From Clostridiales bacterium VE202-21 (GTDB lineage Bacteria > Bacillota > Clostridia > Lachnospirales > Lachnospiraceae): a DNA stretch of 64,000 nucleotides. Shown in pieces: positions 46,029 to 53,296 of the stretch; the stretch's first letter is position 1; each line of letters starts with the position of its first letter. The stretch spans positions 1 through 64,000 of the forward strand of contig BAIF02000089.1 in assembly GCA_000509105.1 (NCBI GenBank). The letters run 5' to 3'. Made by a program: the position numbers and the translations under genes. The notes beneath the pieces were generated by a model. The model ran no database searches, had not been told where the DNA came from, and saw only the letters and a program-made list of their open reading frames with translations.

Positions 46029-46949
46029 ATGGCAATTACAGCAGGAATGGTAAAAGAATTAAGAGAAATGACGGGCGCAGGCATGATGGACTGCAAGAAG
46101 GCTCTAAGCGAGACTAACGGAGATATGGACGCAGCAATCGAATACCTGAGAAAGAATGGACAGGCTAAGGCAGAGAAAAAAGCCGGACGAATTGCAGCAG
46201 AAGGTATTGTAAAAACCGTTGTTAAAGATGATAAAGTAGCAGCAATTGTAGAAGTTAATTCTGAGACAGACTTTGTTGCTAAGAATGCAGATTTCCAGAC
46301 ATTCGTAGAGGCAGTTGTTAATCAGGCAGCAGATACAGATGCAGCAGATATGGATGCATTCATGGCTGAGGCATGGGCAGAAGACACAACAAAGACTGTG
46401 AAAGACGCGCTTGTAGAGAAAGTTGCAGTAATCGGTGAGAATCTGAATATCAGAAGATTTGAAAAAATAGTAACAGACGGATGTGTTGTATCCTACATCC
46501 ATGGCGGCGGCCGCATCGGTGTTCTCGTAGAGGCTGATGCTGATGTAGTAAATGACGAAATCAGAACATGCCTGAAGAATGTGGCAATGCAGGTAGCGGC
46601 TATGTATCCGAAGTATGTATCCCGCGCAGAAGTTTCCCAGGAGTACATGGATCATGAGAAAGAGATCCTGTTAGCACAGGCTAAGAAGGAAAATCCAGAA
46701 AAGCCGGACAATATCATTGAGAAAATGATCATTGGCCGTCTGAACAAAGAGTTAAAAGAAGTATGTCTGTTAGATCAGGCATATGTACAGGACAGTGATC
46801 TGACAGTTGCTAAATATGTAGAAAAAGTAGCAAAAGAGAACAATGCGAATGTATCAATTAAGAGATTTGTACGTTTTGAGACTGGTGAAGGCCTGGAAAA
46901 GAAAAATGAAGACTTCGCGGCAGAAGTAGCAGCGCAGATGGGAAACTAA
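46029..46949 (+). CDS. tsf: Elongation factor Ts
   Basis: Nucleotide exchange factor for EF-Tu, 306 residues. UBA domain at the start (MVKELREMTGAGMMDCKKALSETNGDMDAAIEYLRKNG), TDFVAKN motif, long coiled region and C-terminal module. The last codons (...QMGN) come from the integrated element: the element's right end preserves CAGATGGGACAGTAA, so the uninterrupted gene probably ended in QMGQ. The gene thus stays functional, but its native terminator is now 6.1 kb downstream. Confidence 0.98.
   Translation: MAITAGMVKELREMTGAGMMDCKKALSETNGDMDAAIEYLRKNGQAKAEKKAGRIAAEGIVKTVVKDDKVAAIVEVNSETDFVAKNADFQTFVEAVVNQAADTDAADMDAFMAEAWAEDTTKTVKDALVEKVAVIGENLNIRRFEKIVTDGCVVSYIHGGGRIGVLVEADADVVNDEIRTCLKNVAMQVAAMYPKYVSRAEVSQEYMDHEKEILLAQAKKENPEKPDNIIEKMIIGRLNKELKEVCLLDQAYVQDSDLTVAKYVEKVAKENNANVSIKRFVRFETGEGLEKKNEDFAAEVAAQMGN
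46935..46943. repeat. Left attachment site core
   Basis: CAGATGGGA, within the last codons of tsf; matches 53054-53062. The next bases (AAC) differ from the right copy (CAG). Confidence 0.75.
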
Positions 46950-47064
46950 TTTATCAATCGCAAGACTGGTAAAAAGCAAATTAAATAGCGTATTTAAGCG
47001 GTTTCTGCCTATTTTGACAAGTGTTATGAACTACTGTAAAATCTCACAAAATATCGTGCTATTT

Positions 47065-47107
47065 TGGGTACAGATTGGGTAGGGTATTGGGTAAAGAAAT
47101 TTACCCA
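47065..47107. promoter_or_regulatory. Left integrase arm-site cluster
   Basis: TGGGTA at 47065, 47076 and 47088 and the inverted TACCCA at 47102. The same arrangement in mirror image is found at the right end. Between tsf and the first cargo gene (46950-47280) nothing else is coding. Confidence 0.65.
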
Positions 47108-47280
47108 ACCTCTTAACGAGGAATTTACTTGTTGTTTAAAAATAGAAAGGGAACGCTGTGAGTGTTGAGGGTGTATTGCATTTTGCAATATGCCCTCAAA
47201 TTTTTTAAAAAAATAATGTTAAAGATTGGGGAATATGCTAGAATAAGAGAAATAAACAAATTAGAATTTGAGGTGGAGAT

Positions 47281-47751
47281 ATGTATGAAATACGAAAAAT
47301 ACATAGCAATGAAGTAATGGAAGCCCTTGCTTTAGCATTAGAAGTGTTTTTACAATTTGAAGCACCGGACTATAAACCGGAGGGAATTGAAACATTCAAG
47401 CGAGATATAGTTGAAAATGATGAATTTATTTCAAAATGTCAACAAGGTATCTGCCCTATATATGCGGCGTTTGACAAGGGTAAAATGATTGGAATTATCG
47501 GTATGTATTCAAACAGGAAGCATATCAACTTAGCATTCACAAAGAAAGAATATCATCGTCAAGGTGTAGCTACTTCAATTTTTCAGTATCTTTTAGCAGA
47601 TATTTTGAAAGATGCTCCAAAGTTGCACGAGATTACTTTAAATTCGTCACCATACGGTAAGCCATTTTATCTTCATATCGGATTTAAGCCACAATCAGAC
47701 GAGCAAGAAATAGACGGGATTAGGTTTACCCCTATGAAGTACACAATCTGA
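47281..47751 (+). CDS. GNAT family N-acetyltransferase
   Basis: A 156-residue acetyltransferase. The acetyl-CoA motif is visible as FTKKEYHRQGVATSIFQYLLADI (about 98-120), in place of the classical R-x-x-G-x-G/A. The motif B region ITLNSSPYGKPFYLHIGFKPQSDEQ is also typical. Such genes are common element cargo; the substrate is unknown. GGTGGAGAT precedes ATG 47281. It is AT-richer than the tsf region, in keeping with transfer. Confidence 0.88.
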   Translation: MYEIRKIHSNEVMEALALALEVFLQFEAPDYKPEGIETFKRDIVENDEFISKCQQGICPIYAAFDKGKMIGIIGMYSNRKHINLAFTKKEYHRQGVATSIFQYLLADILKDAPKLHEITLNSSPYGKPFYLHIGFKPQSDEQEIDGIRFTPMKYTI

Positions 47752-47798
47752 TAAACTTCAGTTTGTCTTTCAAAAATGTGAATTTGGAGGATAATAGG

Positions 47799-48050
47799 AT
47801 GTTAGAATTTAGATATGATACTCAACTTTTGATTGAAGGCGAAAATCTTGATGAAGATAAAATAAATGAATATTTCACAAATAATTTTAAAGGAGATTGC
47901 TTATTGGCGGTTGGAGATGAAGAATTGATTAAAATTCATTTTCATACAAATGAGCCATGGAAAGTGTTAGAATATTGTTCTCAAATCGGAGAAATCTATG
48001 ATATTGTTATTGAAGATATGGATAGACAGGCGAGAGGGTTAAAGGGGTAA
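47799..48050 (+). CDS. Stand-alone DAK/FakA C-terminal-like domain
   Basis: An 83-residue protein from ATG 47799, with TTTGGAGG upstream (a longer start at 47763 has no ribosome site). LLIEGENLDEDKINEYFTNN...CLLAVGDEELIKIHFHTNEPWKVLEYCSQIGEIYDIVIEDMDRQ resembles the C-terminal part of FakA/dihydroxyacetone-kinase-like proteins (GDD-x-x-IKVHVHT...Q). No kinase domain is present. It may bind a fatty acid carrier or be a remnant kept as cargo. Confidence 0.65.
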   Translation: MLEFRYDTQLLIEGENLDEDKINEYFTNNFKGDCLLAVGDEELIKIHFHTNEPWKVLEYCSQIGEIYDIVIEDMDRQARGLKG

Positions 48051-48100
48051 ATTCCATATTATTGCAGACAGTTTTTTTATTGACTGTCTGCTTTTTCTTT

Positions 48101-48409
48101 TTAATTATAATTGATAGTGGTACTATAAAATGGTTCATATCCATTGCGAAAAGACCATTTAGAGTGATACAGATTGATTGTAAGAATAGTAGGAGTTCCG
48201 TTGATTTGATTATGTTCTGCTTCGATTTCCGCTATTACTTCATCTGTATTCCAGTATTGATATACAATAACTTGTAGTTCGGTATCACGATTAGCCCCAT
48301 TGCTGAATGACATACTGTTAAATACAAGATAATCGGGCAAGCTAATGTAATAGAGAATGCCTGCAAGCAAGACTAGAATAATAGTGGCAAATAACAATTT
48401 CTTTTTCAT
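48101..48409 (-). CDS. Small exported or membrane-anchored protein
   Basis: A 102-residue protein on the minus strand, from ATG at 48409 (MKKKLLFATIILVLLAGILY), with AGAGGTAT upstream; the frame opens further but the basic-hydrophobic start is natural here. One N-terminal membrane segment, then about 75 residues outside (SLPDYLVFNSMSFSNGANRDTELQVIVYQYWN...). No family recognised. It is the only cargo gene facing left. Confidence 0.65.
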   Translation of the reverse strand: MKKKLLFATIILVLLAGILYYISLPDYLVFNSMSFSNGANRDTELQVIVYQYWNTDEVIAEIEAEHNQINGTPTILTINLYHSKWSFRNGYEPFYSTTINYN

Positions 48410-48522
48410 TTTGATATACCTCTGTTTCTGTATAGTTATAGGGATAAGTATATAGTACCTCACTATATAGTGAATTACTACATAAAGATTTATTGAATAT
48501 GCTTTTATGTAGAGGTGAGGCA

Positions 48523-48738
48523 ATGAAGTATGGACATTTGGAACTTCACATAGAGGAACTGCTGAAAGAAAAAGGAATTAGTAAGAATACCATTTGTAAG
48601 GAATTGGATATACCGAGGTCTAATTTTAATCGTTATTGCAGAAATGAATTTCAGAGATTAGACGCACAACTAATCTGTAAACTGTGCAGTTACTTGGAGT
48701 GTGGAATAGAAGAACTGATAGAGTATGTGAAAGAATGA
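48523..48738 (+). CDS. Small HTH (XRE/YozG-like) protein
   Basis: A 71-residue Cro/CI-type DNA-binding protein from ATG 48523 (MKYGHLELHIEELLKEKGIS), with AGGTGAGG upstream. The helix-turn-helix is KEKGISKNTICKELDIPRSNFNRYCRNEF, and the tail LICKLCSYLECGIEELIEYVKE is typical of YozG-like proteins. It probably regulates element genes. Confidence 0.8.
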   Translation: MKYGHLELHIEELLKEKGISKNTICKELDIPRSNFNRYCRNEFQRLDAQLICKLCSYLECGIEELIEYVKE

Positions 48739-48739
48739 G

Positions 48740-48775
48740 AGCCTGTCGGATTGAAGAAAATTCGTGCAGGCTTTT
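48740..48775 (+). terminator. Terminator after the small HTH gene
   Basis: AGCCTG (48740-48745) pairs with CAGGCT (48767-48772), followed by TTTGTT. Confidence 0.65.
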
Positions 48776-48888
48776 GTTGTGTCAAGAAAAAGAGAAAATG
48801 TAGTGAGGTCAAGGAACAAGGCGTAGCCGATACGCCGTAGGGCAGTCCTTGACGGAACGGACACAGCCAACAGCACCATGATACAGCA

Positions 48889-48923
48889 GAGGACTTGAAA
48901 GGTCGGAAACCTTGCAAGTCCTC
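48889..48923 (-). terminator. Terminator of the element repressor
   Basis: GAGGACTTG (48889-48897) pairs with CAAGTCCTC (48915-48923), with an inner AAGG/CCTT pair. It lies 8 bp past the stop of the leftward repressor gene. Confidence 0.7.
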
Positions 48924-48930
48924 TTGTCTG

Positions 48931-49614
48931 TTACTGGGCGTTATGCTTTAAGTAAAGTGCTTCTTTCTCCAGTTCCTTTTCAAATGCTTTTATGTGACCG
49001 TCTTGTATTCCGTTGTCGATATGAAAGCAGTCGTCAGTCTGTGAGTAGGAGAGCATGGTAACTTTCGGTTCATAGGTTGCTGTATCAATTCCATAATAGT
49101 AAATCGTGGCGGTTGTTAATACCATGTGAATGCTTTCAAAATCTCTTGTAAAAATTGTATGCCTGTCGGAATAAAAGAAATCAGACGGGCATTCATAGAA
49201 TTGGGAACTATCCTCTTTCAAAAATAGTGGCAGTATGTGCATTGCATTTCCAGCACGATTGACAAGGACATAAAAGCGTGGAATGAGGGCGGCATATTGT
49301 GTCATCATGGCGATATATATATCATCTAAATCATCAAGAAGATACTCAGAGCAGGAGTTGTTATAAAAGACATATTGCAGGGCGTTATCGTTTTGACTTG
49401 TATGTTCCATAGGCACATTTTGTCCGTAAAGCCAACGCAAATCTACATCTAAGGAGTCGGCGATCAGTTCCATTTTATCGGCTTTGGGGTTGTATTGTCC
49501 CGAAAGATAGGAACTAAACGCCCCTTTGCTGATACCTGTATCTTTGACTATATCTACTTGTTTTTTATTTTTTGCTTTCATGGCAAATTTAATCCGTTCT
49601 GCGATTGTATTCAT
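48931..49614 (-). CDS. XRE family repressor of the mobile element
   Basis: A 227-residue regulator on the minus strand. I start at ATG 49614 (MNTIAERIKFAMKAKNKKQV) because GAGAGGG lies just before it; an ATG seven codons up is less suited. HTH at about 8-65 (QVDIVKDTGISKGAFSSYLSGQYNPKADKMELIADSLDVDLRWL). The C-terminal 150 residues are unique and lack a visible S24/LexA protease dyad. It is divergent from the mobilization genes, with a palindromic operator between, so it is the likely element repressor. Confidence 0.85.
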   Translation of the reverse strand: MNTIAERIKFAMKAKNKKQVDIVKDTGISKGAFSSYLSGQYNPKADKMELIADSLDVDLRWLYGQNVPMEHTSQNDNALQYVFYNNSCSEYLLDDLDDIYIAMMTQYAALIPRFYVLVNRAGNAMHILPLFLKEDSSQFYECPSDFFYSDRHTIFTRDFESIHMVLTTATIYYYGIDTATYEPKVTMLSYSQTDDCFHIDNGIQDGHIKAFEKELEKEALYLKHNAQ

Positions 49615-49733
49615 CTGAAAACCCTCTCTTTCCATATCTCGTTATAACTTTTCATATCTTATCGTCTAAGGACACTATACCACAAGTTCAGAAAAAAGAA
49701 AATAAAAAAGTTTATAAAAAACTAAACTTCCTA

Positions 49734-49788
49734 TTGCAAAACAAATATGTCTGTGCTAATATACAATTAAGTTCAGAAATAACTGAAC
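49734..49788 (+). promoter_or_regulatory. Mobilization-gene promoter with operator
   Basis: TTGCAA (49734-49739), a 17-bp spacer and TAATAT (49757-49762). A perfect inverted repeat GTTCAG-AAATAA-CTGAAC (49771-49788) overlaps the start region. A half site AGTTCAG is at about 49685, on the repressor side. Confidence 0.78.
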
Positions 49789-49864
49789 CACAAACGACGT
49801 CGTAATAAGAAATTGAAAATATGAGAAACTGACCTATCGGTTCAACGGGGAGAAAGGAACGTGT

Positions 49865-50194
49865 ATGCAGATTACATTGACAAAAGAACAGGTAAAAGAA
49901 GCATTTGGAGAACTTCGTTTCATGGGTGCGGATAACTGTTACCGCTATGATAAAGACAGTAAGAAGAAAACAGAGGAAGTGGAAGCCTTAAAACTTCATC
50001 TTGGAAGTATGAAGCTTGGGAACAGCGTGGATATTCGCTTGGAAGCAACGGAACTTCCGAAGATTGAGCCTTATGCTGTGGTGGAACTGGGAGAACCAGT
50101 TTATGCCCCTTATGTGCAGAGAGGAAACTTTCCTGTATTAGTGGAGAAGATTACCTGTAAGGGTATCCGCCCTGTTCCAAATAAAAATATGTAG
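49865..50194 (+). CDS. DUF961 family (YdcP / Tn916 Orf23-like) protein
   Basis: A 109-residue protein conserved at the head of Tn916-like mobilization modules. The core is MQITLTKEQVKEAFGELRFMGAD...LKLHLGSMKLGNSVDIRLEATELPKIEPYAVVELGEPVYAPYVQRGNFPVLVEKITCKGIRPV. Exact role unknown. GAGAAAGGAAC precedes ATG 49865. First gene after the operator, so expression follows release of the repressor. Confidence 0.82.
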   Translation: MQITLTKEQVKEAFGELRFMGADNCYRYDKDSKKKTEEVEALKLHLGSMKLGNSVDIRLEATELPKIEPYAVVELGEPVYAPYVQRGNFPVLVEKITCKGIRPVPNKNM

Positions 50195-50206
50195 GCGGTC
50201 AAAGTT

Positions 50207-50267
50207 CCTGTCCTCGTTCTGACGTACCAAACGGCAGGTTGAGGGCAGGGCAATGGCAACGCCATTG
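50207..50267 (+). other. Paired hairpins upstream of the relaxase gene (oriT candidate)
   Basis: CCTGTCCTC (50207-50215) can pair with GAGGGCAGG (50241-50249), and CAATGGC (50251-50257) with GCCATTG (50261-50267). In Tn916-type elements oriT lies upstream of the relaxase gene, which this position matches; the nick site cannot be assigned by eye. Confidence 0.5.
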
Positions 50268-50289
50268 CAGATAAGGAGGTTTGATAAAT

Positions 50290-50376
50290 TTGGAAGAAAG
50301 AAGCGGAAGTTTTCTTCCAGAACTCCCCTACACTAACAGGGGAGTAATACGGCAGAAAGAAGAATTAAGTGCTTGA
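50290..50376 (+). CDS. 28-codon frame coupled to (or the displaced N-terminus of) the relaxase
   Basis: TTG 50290 is preceded by a strong AAGGAGGT. It encodes EERSGSFLPELPYTNRGVIR and about seven more residues, and its TGA overlaps the TTG of the next frame. The P-x-x-NRGV pattern resembles the beginning of some Rep_trans/MobT proteins, so it may be the true N-terminus separated by one base, or a coupled leader. Confidence 0.55.
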   Translation: MEERSGSFLPELPYTNRGVIRQKEELSA

Positions 50377-51362
50377 TAGATTGGTGTCAGATAACCATTA
50401 AGGAAGTTCCGTTAGAAGCAGTCATAGAAGATGTGTTGAGAATACCTTTGGAACTTATGACGGTAACAGGCTATGAAAAAGGGATTGCAGGACATGAGGT
50501 TGTGGCAATCTTCGATAATATCAAGGTGCTAAAGCCGACAGGAAATGCACAGTATCAAGGCTTTCAGATCTTAATGAGTGGGAAAGGCTGTCGTAACTAT
50601 GAGAATTTTTTACAACTCAATGAGGAAACATGGTTTGATTTCTTAAACAGAGTTTGTCAGTATCACATCAATTTTCCTCGGATTGATTTAGCGATAGATG
50701 ATAGAAAACCGTATTTGAGTATTCCCGATTTGATTATACGGACAAAAGAGGGATTGCTTTCCACAAAACTAAGGGATATAGATTTTCACGATTCGGGAGA
50801 ACTGAAAGAGGAAGTGTTTCAGAGTAAAGGTGGCAGTCTTTATCTCGGCAGTTCAGCCAGTAATTTGAGATTGGTATTTTATGAAAAGGGATATGAACAG
50901 AATAAAAAGTATGGAACAGAATTAGATGAAAATTGGAATAGATATGAGTTGAGATTTCGGCAGGAAATGGCAGTTAGCGTAGTACAGGAATTATTGAGAT
51001 ATAGAGATGTGGCAGGACTGGCAATGGAAGTATTGAACAGCAAAATACGATTTTTAGAAAAGCCGACAGACAGCATGACAACACGAAAAAGGCTTTACCC
51101 AACCTATCAAGCGTGGGCGGAACTGATGAAAGATATAGGTAAGGTTAAACTTACCATGCAACCACAGAAGAAAAGTTTACAAAAGGTGTGGGAATGGTTA
51201 GAAAAGTATGTTGCTCCGTCTTTGAAACTGTTTGCAGAGGTTGGAAAGATAGAGAAAAGGGATTATATCGGTAATCTTGTAGCAAATGGAGAAATGAATA
51301 TCACACAGAAACAGTTGTATGATGATTACATAAAAGCAAGAAGATTAGAGGAAAGGGGATAA
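50373..51362 (+). CDS. MobT-type relaxase / Rep_trans replication initiator
   Basis: A 329-residue protein like Tn916 Orf20. It nicks oriT and starts rolling-circle processing. The sequence begins at TTG 50373 (IDWCQITIKEVPLEA). Family landmarks: FQILMSGKGCRNYENFL, RIDLAIDDRKPYL, GSLYLGSSASNLRLVFYEKGYEQ and RYELRFRQEMA. The N-terminal part may extend through the 28-codon frame in front. No coupling ATPase is nearby, so conjugation functions must come from another element. Confidence 0.85.
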   Translation: MIDWCQITIKEVPLEAVIEDVLRIPLELMTVTGYEKGIAGHEVVAIFDNIKVLKPTGNAQYQGFQILMSGKGCRNYENFLQLNEETWFDFLNRVCQYHINFPRIDLAIDDRKPYLSIPDLIIRTKEGLLSTKLRDIDFHDSGELKEEVFQSKGGSLYLGSSASNLRLVFYEKGYEQNKKYGTELDENWNRYELRFRQEMAVSVVQELLRYRDVAGLAMEVLNSKIRFLEKPTDSMTTRKRLYPTYQAWAELMKDIGKVKLTMQPQKKSLQKVWEWLEKYVAPSLKLFAEVGKIEKRDYIGNLVANGEMNITQKQLYDDYIKARRLEERG

Positions 51363-51366
51363 TCGT

Positions 51367-51546
51367 ATAGAAAAAGCATTATTAAATTTAAAGGAAGTAA
51401 GTGAGTATCTTGGACTTGGAGAAACAAAGACAAGAGAACTCTTGAAAAGTAGAAACTGTCCGTTTTCCATGAAGATTGGGTATCAGTGGTATGCGAACAG
51501 AAGATTATTAGACACATGGCTAGAGCAACAAGCAAAAAGTTATTGA
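51367..51546 (+). CDS. Excisionase-like small HTH protein
   Basis: A 59-residue frame directly after the relaxase stop: LLNLKEVSEYLGLGETKTRE followed by LLKSRNCPFSMKIGYQWYANRRLLDTWLEQQ. This is a winged-helix/MerR-like excisionase fold, usual just before a Tn916-type integrase. No ATG, GTG or TTG exists at the proper place; ATA 51367 or translational carry-over from the relaxase may be used. Hence start is uncertain, but the domain is clear. Confidence 0.7.
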   Translation: MEKALLNLKEVSEYLGLGETKTRELLKSRNCPFSMKIGYQWYANRRLLDTWLEQQAKSY

Positions 51547-51651
51547 AGTTCTGATTGAAAAGGAGGCGAACTTATAGTAGTATATGGTTAAAATCACAGA
51601 AGTTCCCTTTTTATTTATCAAAATATTTGATTGATAGAAAGGGTAGAGATT

Positions 51652-52890
51652 ATGGGTAAAGATTTAAAAGGAAAAGAATTAGGAACAGGTTTACGTCAAA
51701 GAAAGGACGGTAGATACGAAGCAAGAGCAAAGATAAACGGAATAGACATTAACTTGTATGATGTTGATTTGAAGAAATTAAAAATATTGTTTGAAAAGGC
51801 AAAAGAAGAAGCAAGAAATAATATTGATATGAAACGTCAGAAAATAACGCTGAATGAATGGTTTGAGGAATGGTTTGCAAATTATAAAATTCCTAATATC
51901 AAGGAAACAAGCGTGTTTCCTATGCGTAGCAAATATTATAATACATTTGGAAAAGCAATAGGGAATATGAAAGTGACAGATATACGGAACTTGGATATTC
52001 AACGTGTCATTAACGATATGAATAAGCAGGGGAGAGCGTCTTCCAGTATGCGAGATGCTTTAGGCAGAGTTCGGGAGTGTTTGGAGTCTGCAAAGAATAA
52101 TCGTATTATAGACATCAATCCATGTTTTGAAATCAATGTACCTTGGGAAAATAAAACAGCAGAAAGACGTTTCTTATCAATGGCAGAGCAAACAAGGTTT
52201 TTGCAGGAAGTAGAGCATAACTGGTATAAAGAGATGTTTTACATTATGTTTCTGACGGGTATGCGAATTGGGGAAGTCGGTGGTCTGAAATGGGAAGATA
52301 TAGACTGGAATAAGAAATGTATTAACATTCAAAGGTCTTTATCCTGTCAATATGAAAATGGAGTAAAGACTATGCGACTAACAAAGCCTAAAACACATAA
52401 TTCATACAGAAGTATTCCGTTTATGGCAGAAACAGAAGAAATTCTGTTATCTCAAAAAGAAAAACAGAACAGGCAGAAAAAAGCCTATGGAAATCGTTGG
52501 CGTTCAAGTGGAGAATTTGATAACTTGGTGTTTACCACTTCTTTAGGAAGTCCAGTTATTCGGAATGTAGCAGAAAAAGAAATTAAGAAAGTAGTAAAAG
52601 CAATCAATTTTCAAGAAGCAATAGAAGCGGTAAAGGAAAACAGAGAGCCGATAGAATTTAAAGACCTTTATCCTCATGCAATCCGACATACATTTTGTAG
52701 CAGGTGCTTTGAAAAAGGAATGGACGCTAAAGTAGTGCAAATGCTAATGGGACATCAGCATTACAGTACAACGATTGACATATATACTCATGTGACAGAA
52801 ACAAAATTTGAAGAAGAAATAGCAAAGTTTGGTAGCGTGAGTGAAAAACAGAAAGTTCAGAAAAATAAAAACTCTACCCAGTGTGCATAA
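51652..52890 (+). CDS. Tn916-type tyrosine integrase
   Basis: A 412-residue site-specific recombinase from ATG 51652, with AAGGGTAGAG upstream. An N-terminal AP2-like arm-binding domain (GTGLRQRKDGRYEARAKING) is followed by a SAM-like core-binding domain, and the catalytic domain from about 175. Catalytic residues: Arg in TGMRIGEVGGLKWEDID, H-x-x-R in HAIRHTFCSRCFEKGM, His in MGHQHYSTTIDIYTHVT with the nucleophilic Tyr. It lies next to the right attachment site, as expected. Confidence 0.95.
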   Translation: MGKDLKGKELGTGLRQRKDGRYEARAKINGIDINLYDVDLKKLKILFEKAKEEARNNIDMKRQKITLNEWFEEWFANYKIPNIKETSVFPMRSKYYNTFGKAIGNMKVTDIRNLDIQRVINDMNKQGRASSSMRDALGRVRECLESAKNNRIIDINPCFEINVPWENKTAERRFLSMAEQTRFLQEVEHNWYKEMFYIMFLTGMRIGEVGGLKWEDIDWNKKCINIQRSLSCQYENGVKTMRLTKPKTHNSYRSIPFMAETEEILLSQKEKQNRQKKAYGNRWRSSGEFDNLVFTTSLGSPVIRNVAEKEIKKVVKAINFQEAIEAVKENREPIEFKDLYPHAIRHTFCSRCFEKGMDAKVVQMLMGHQHYSTTIDIYTHVTETKFEEEIAKFGSVSEKQKVQKNKNSTQCA

Positions 52891-52970
52891 AAGAGTACCC
52901 AACATAGCAAAATAAGAGAAATTTGCTTTCAACGGGAATGAAAAGTTTCTACCCAAAGGGAAATTGGGTA
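52875..52970. promoter_or_regulatory. Right integrase arm-site cluster
   Basis: TACCCA at 52875, 52896 and 52950 and inverted TGGGTA at 52965, mirroring the left end (three in one orientation plus one reversed). The first lies in the end of the int gene. 52891-53287 holds no gene. Confidence 0.65.
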
Positions 52971-53053
52971 AAATGGAAGAGCAGAATTGAGGAAAGCGTA
53001 GAAAGCCTTATAAAATGGGCATTTGAGAAAACAGTAAATAAAAGTTGGCAAAA

Positions 53054-53062
53054 CAGATGGGA
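53054..53062. repeat. Right attachment site core
   Basis: CAGATGGGA, followed by CAGTAATGCTAAG, which looks like the original last codon and stop of tsf. Confidence 0.75.
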
Positions 53063-53097
53063 CAGTAATGCTAAGTTTGTGTTAATCTTTTAGAAAC

Positions 53098-53141
53098 AAG
53101 CCCTTATAAATAGCGGTTTACGCTGTTTGTAAGGGCTTTTT
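53098..53141 (+). terminator. Displaced native tsf terminator
   Basis: AAGCCCTTA (53098-53106) pairs with TAAGGGCTT (53130-53138), with inner AGCG/CGCT, followed by TTT. It lies about 30 bp past the displaced tsf stop codon and has no other gene to serve. Confidence 0.8.
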
Positions 53142-53296
53142 ATGTAAAAAGTTTCGATGGATATTAGAAACCGATAGAAGAAGTTGCTCATATATTTTCC
53201 TTTATAACGTCTTTTGTGGTAAAGTAGTATTAGCTGCAGAGAATACGGATACTGTGCCAGTCTATACCAAATGAAGATCAGGAGGAAATGATTATA

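Larger units (their letters stand above)
46935..53062 (+). mobile_element. Integrative mobilizable element in the 3' end of tsf (about 6.1 kb)
   Basis: Bounded by direct repeats CAGATGGGA (46935-46943 and 53054-53062), with one unit length of 6119 bp. It carries cargo (acetyltransferase, DAK-like domain, small membrane protein, HTH protein), a divergent repressor, DUF961, MobT-type relaxase, an excisionase-like protein and a Tn916-type integrase in that order. Symmetric clusters of TGGGTA/TACCCA lie just inside both ends. There is no coupling protein or type IV secretion gene, so it would need a helper ICE to move. Confidence 0.85.
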
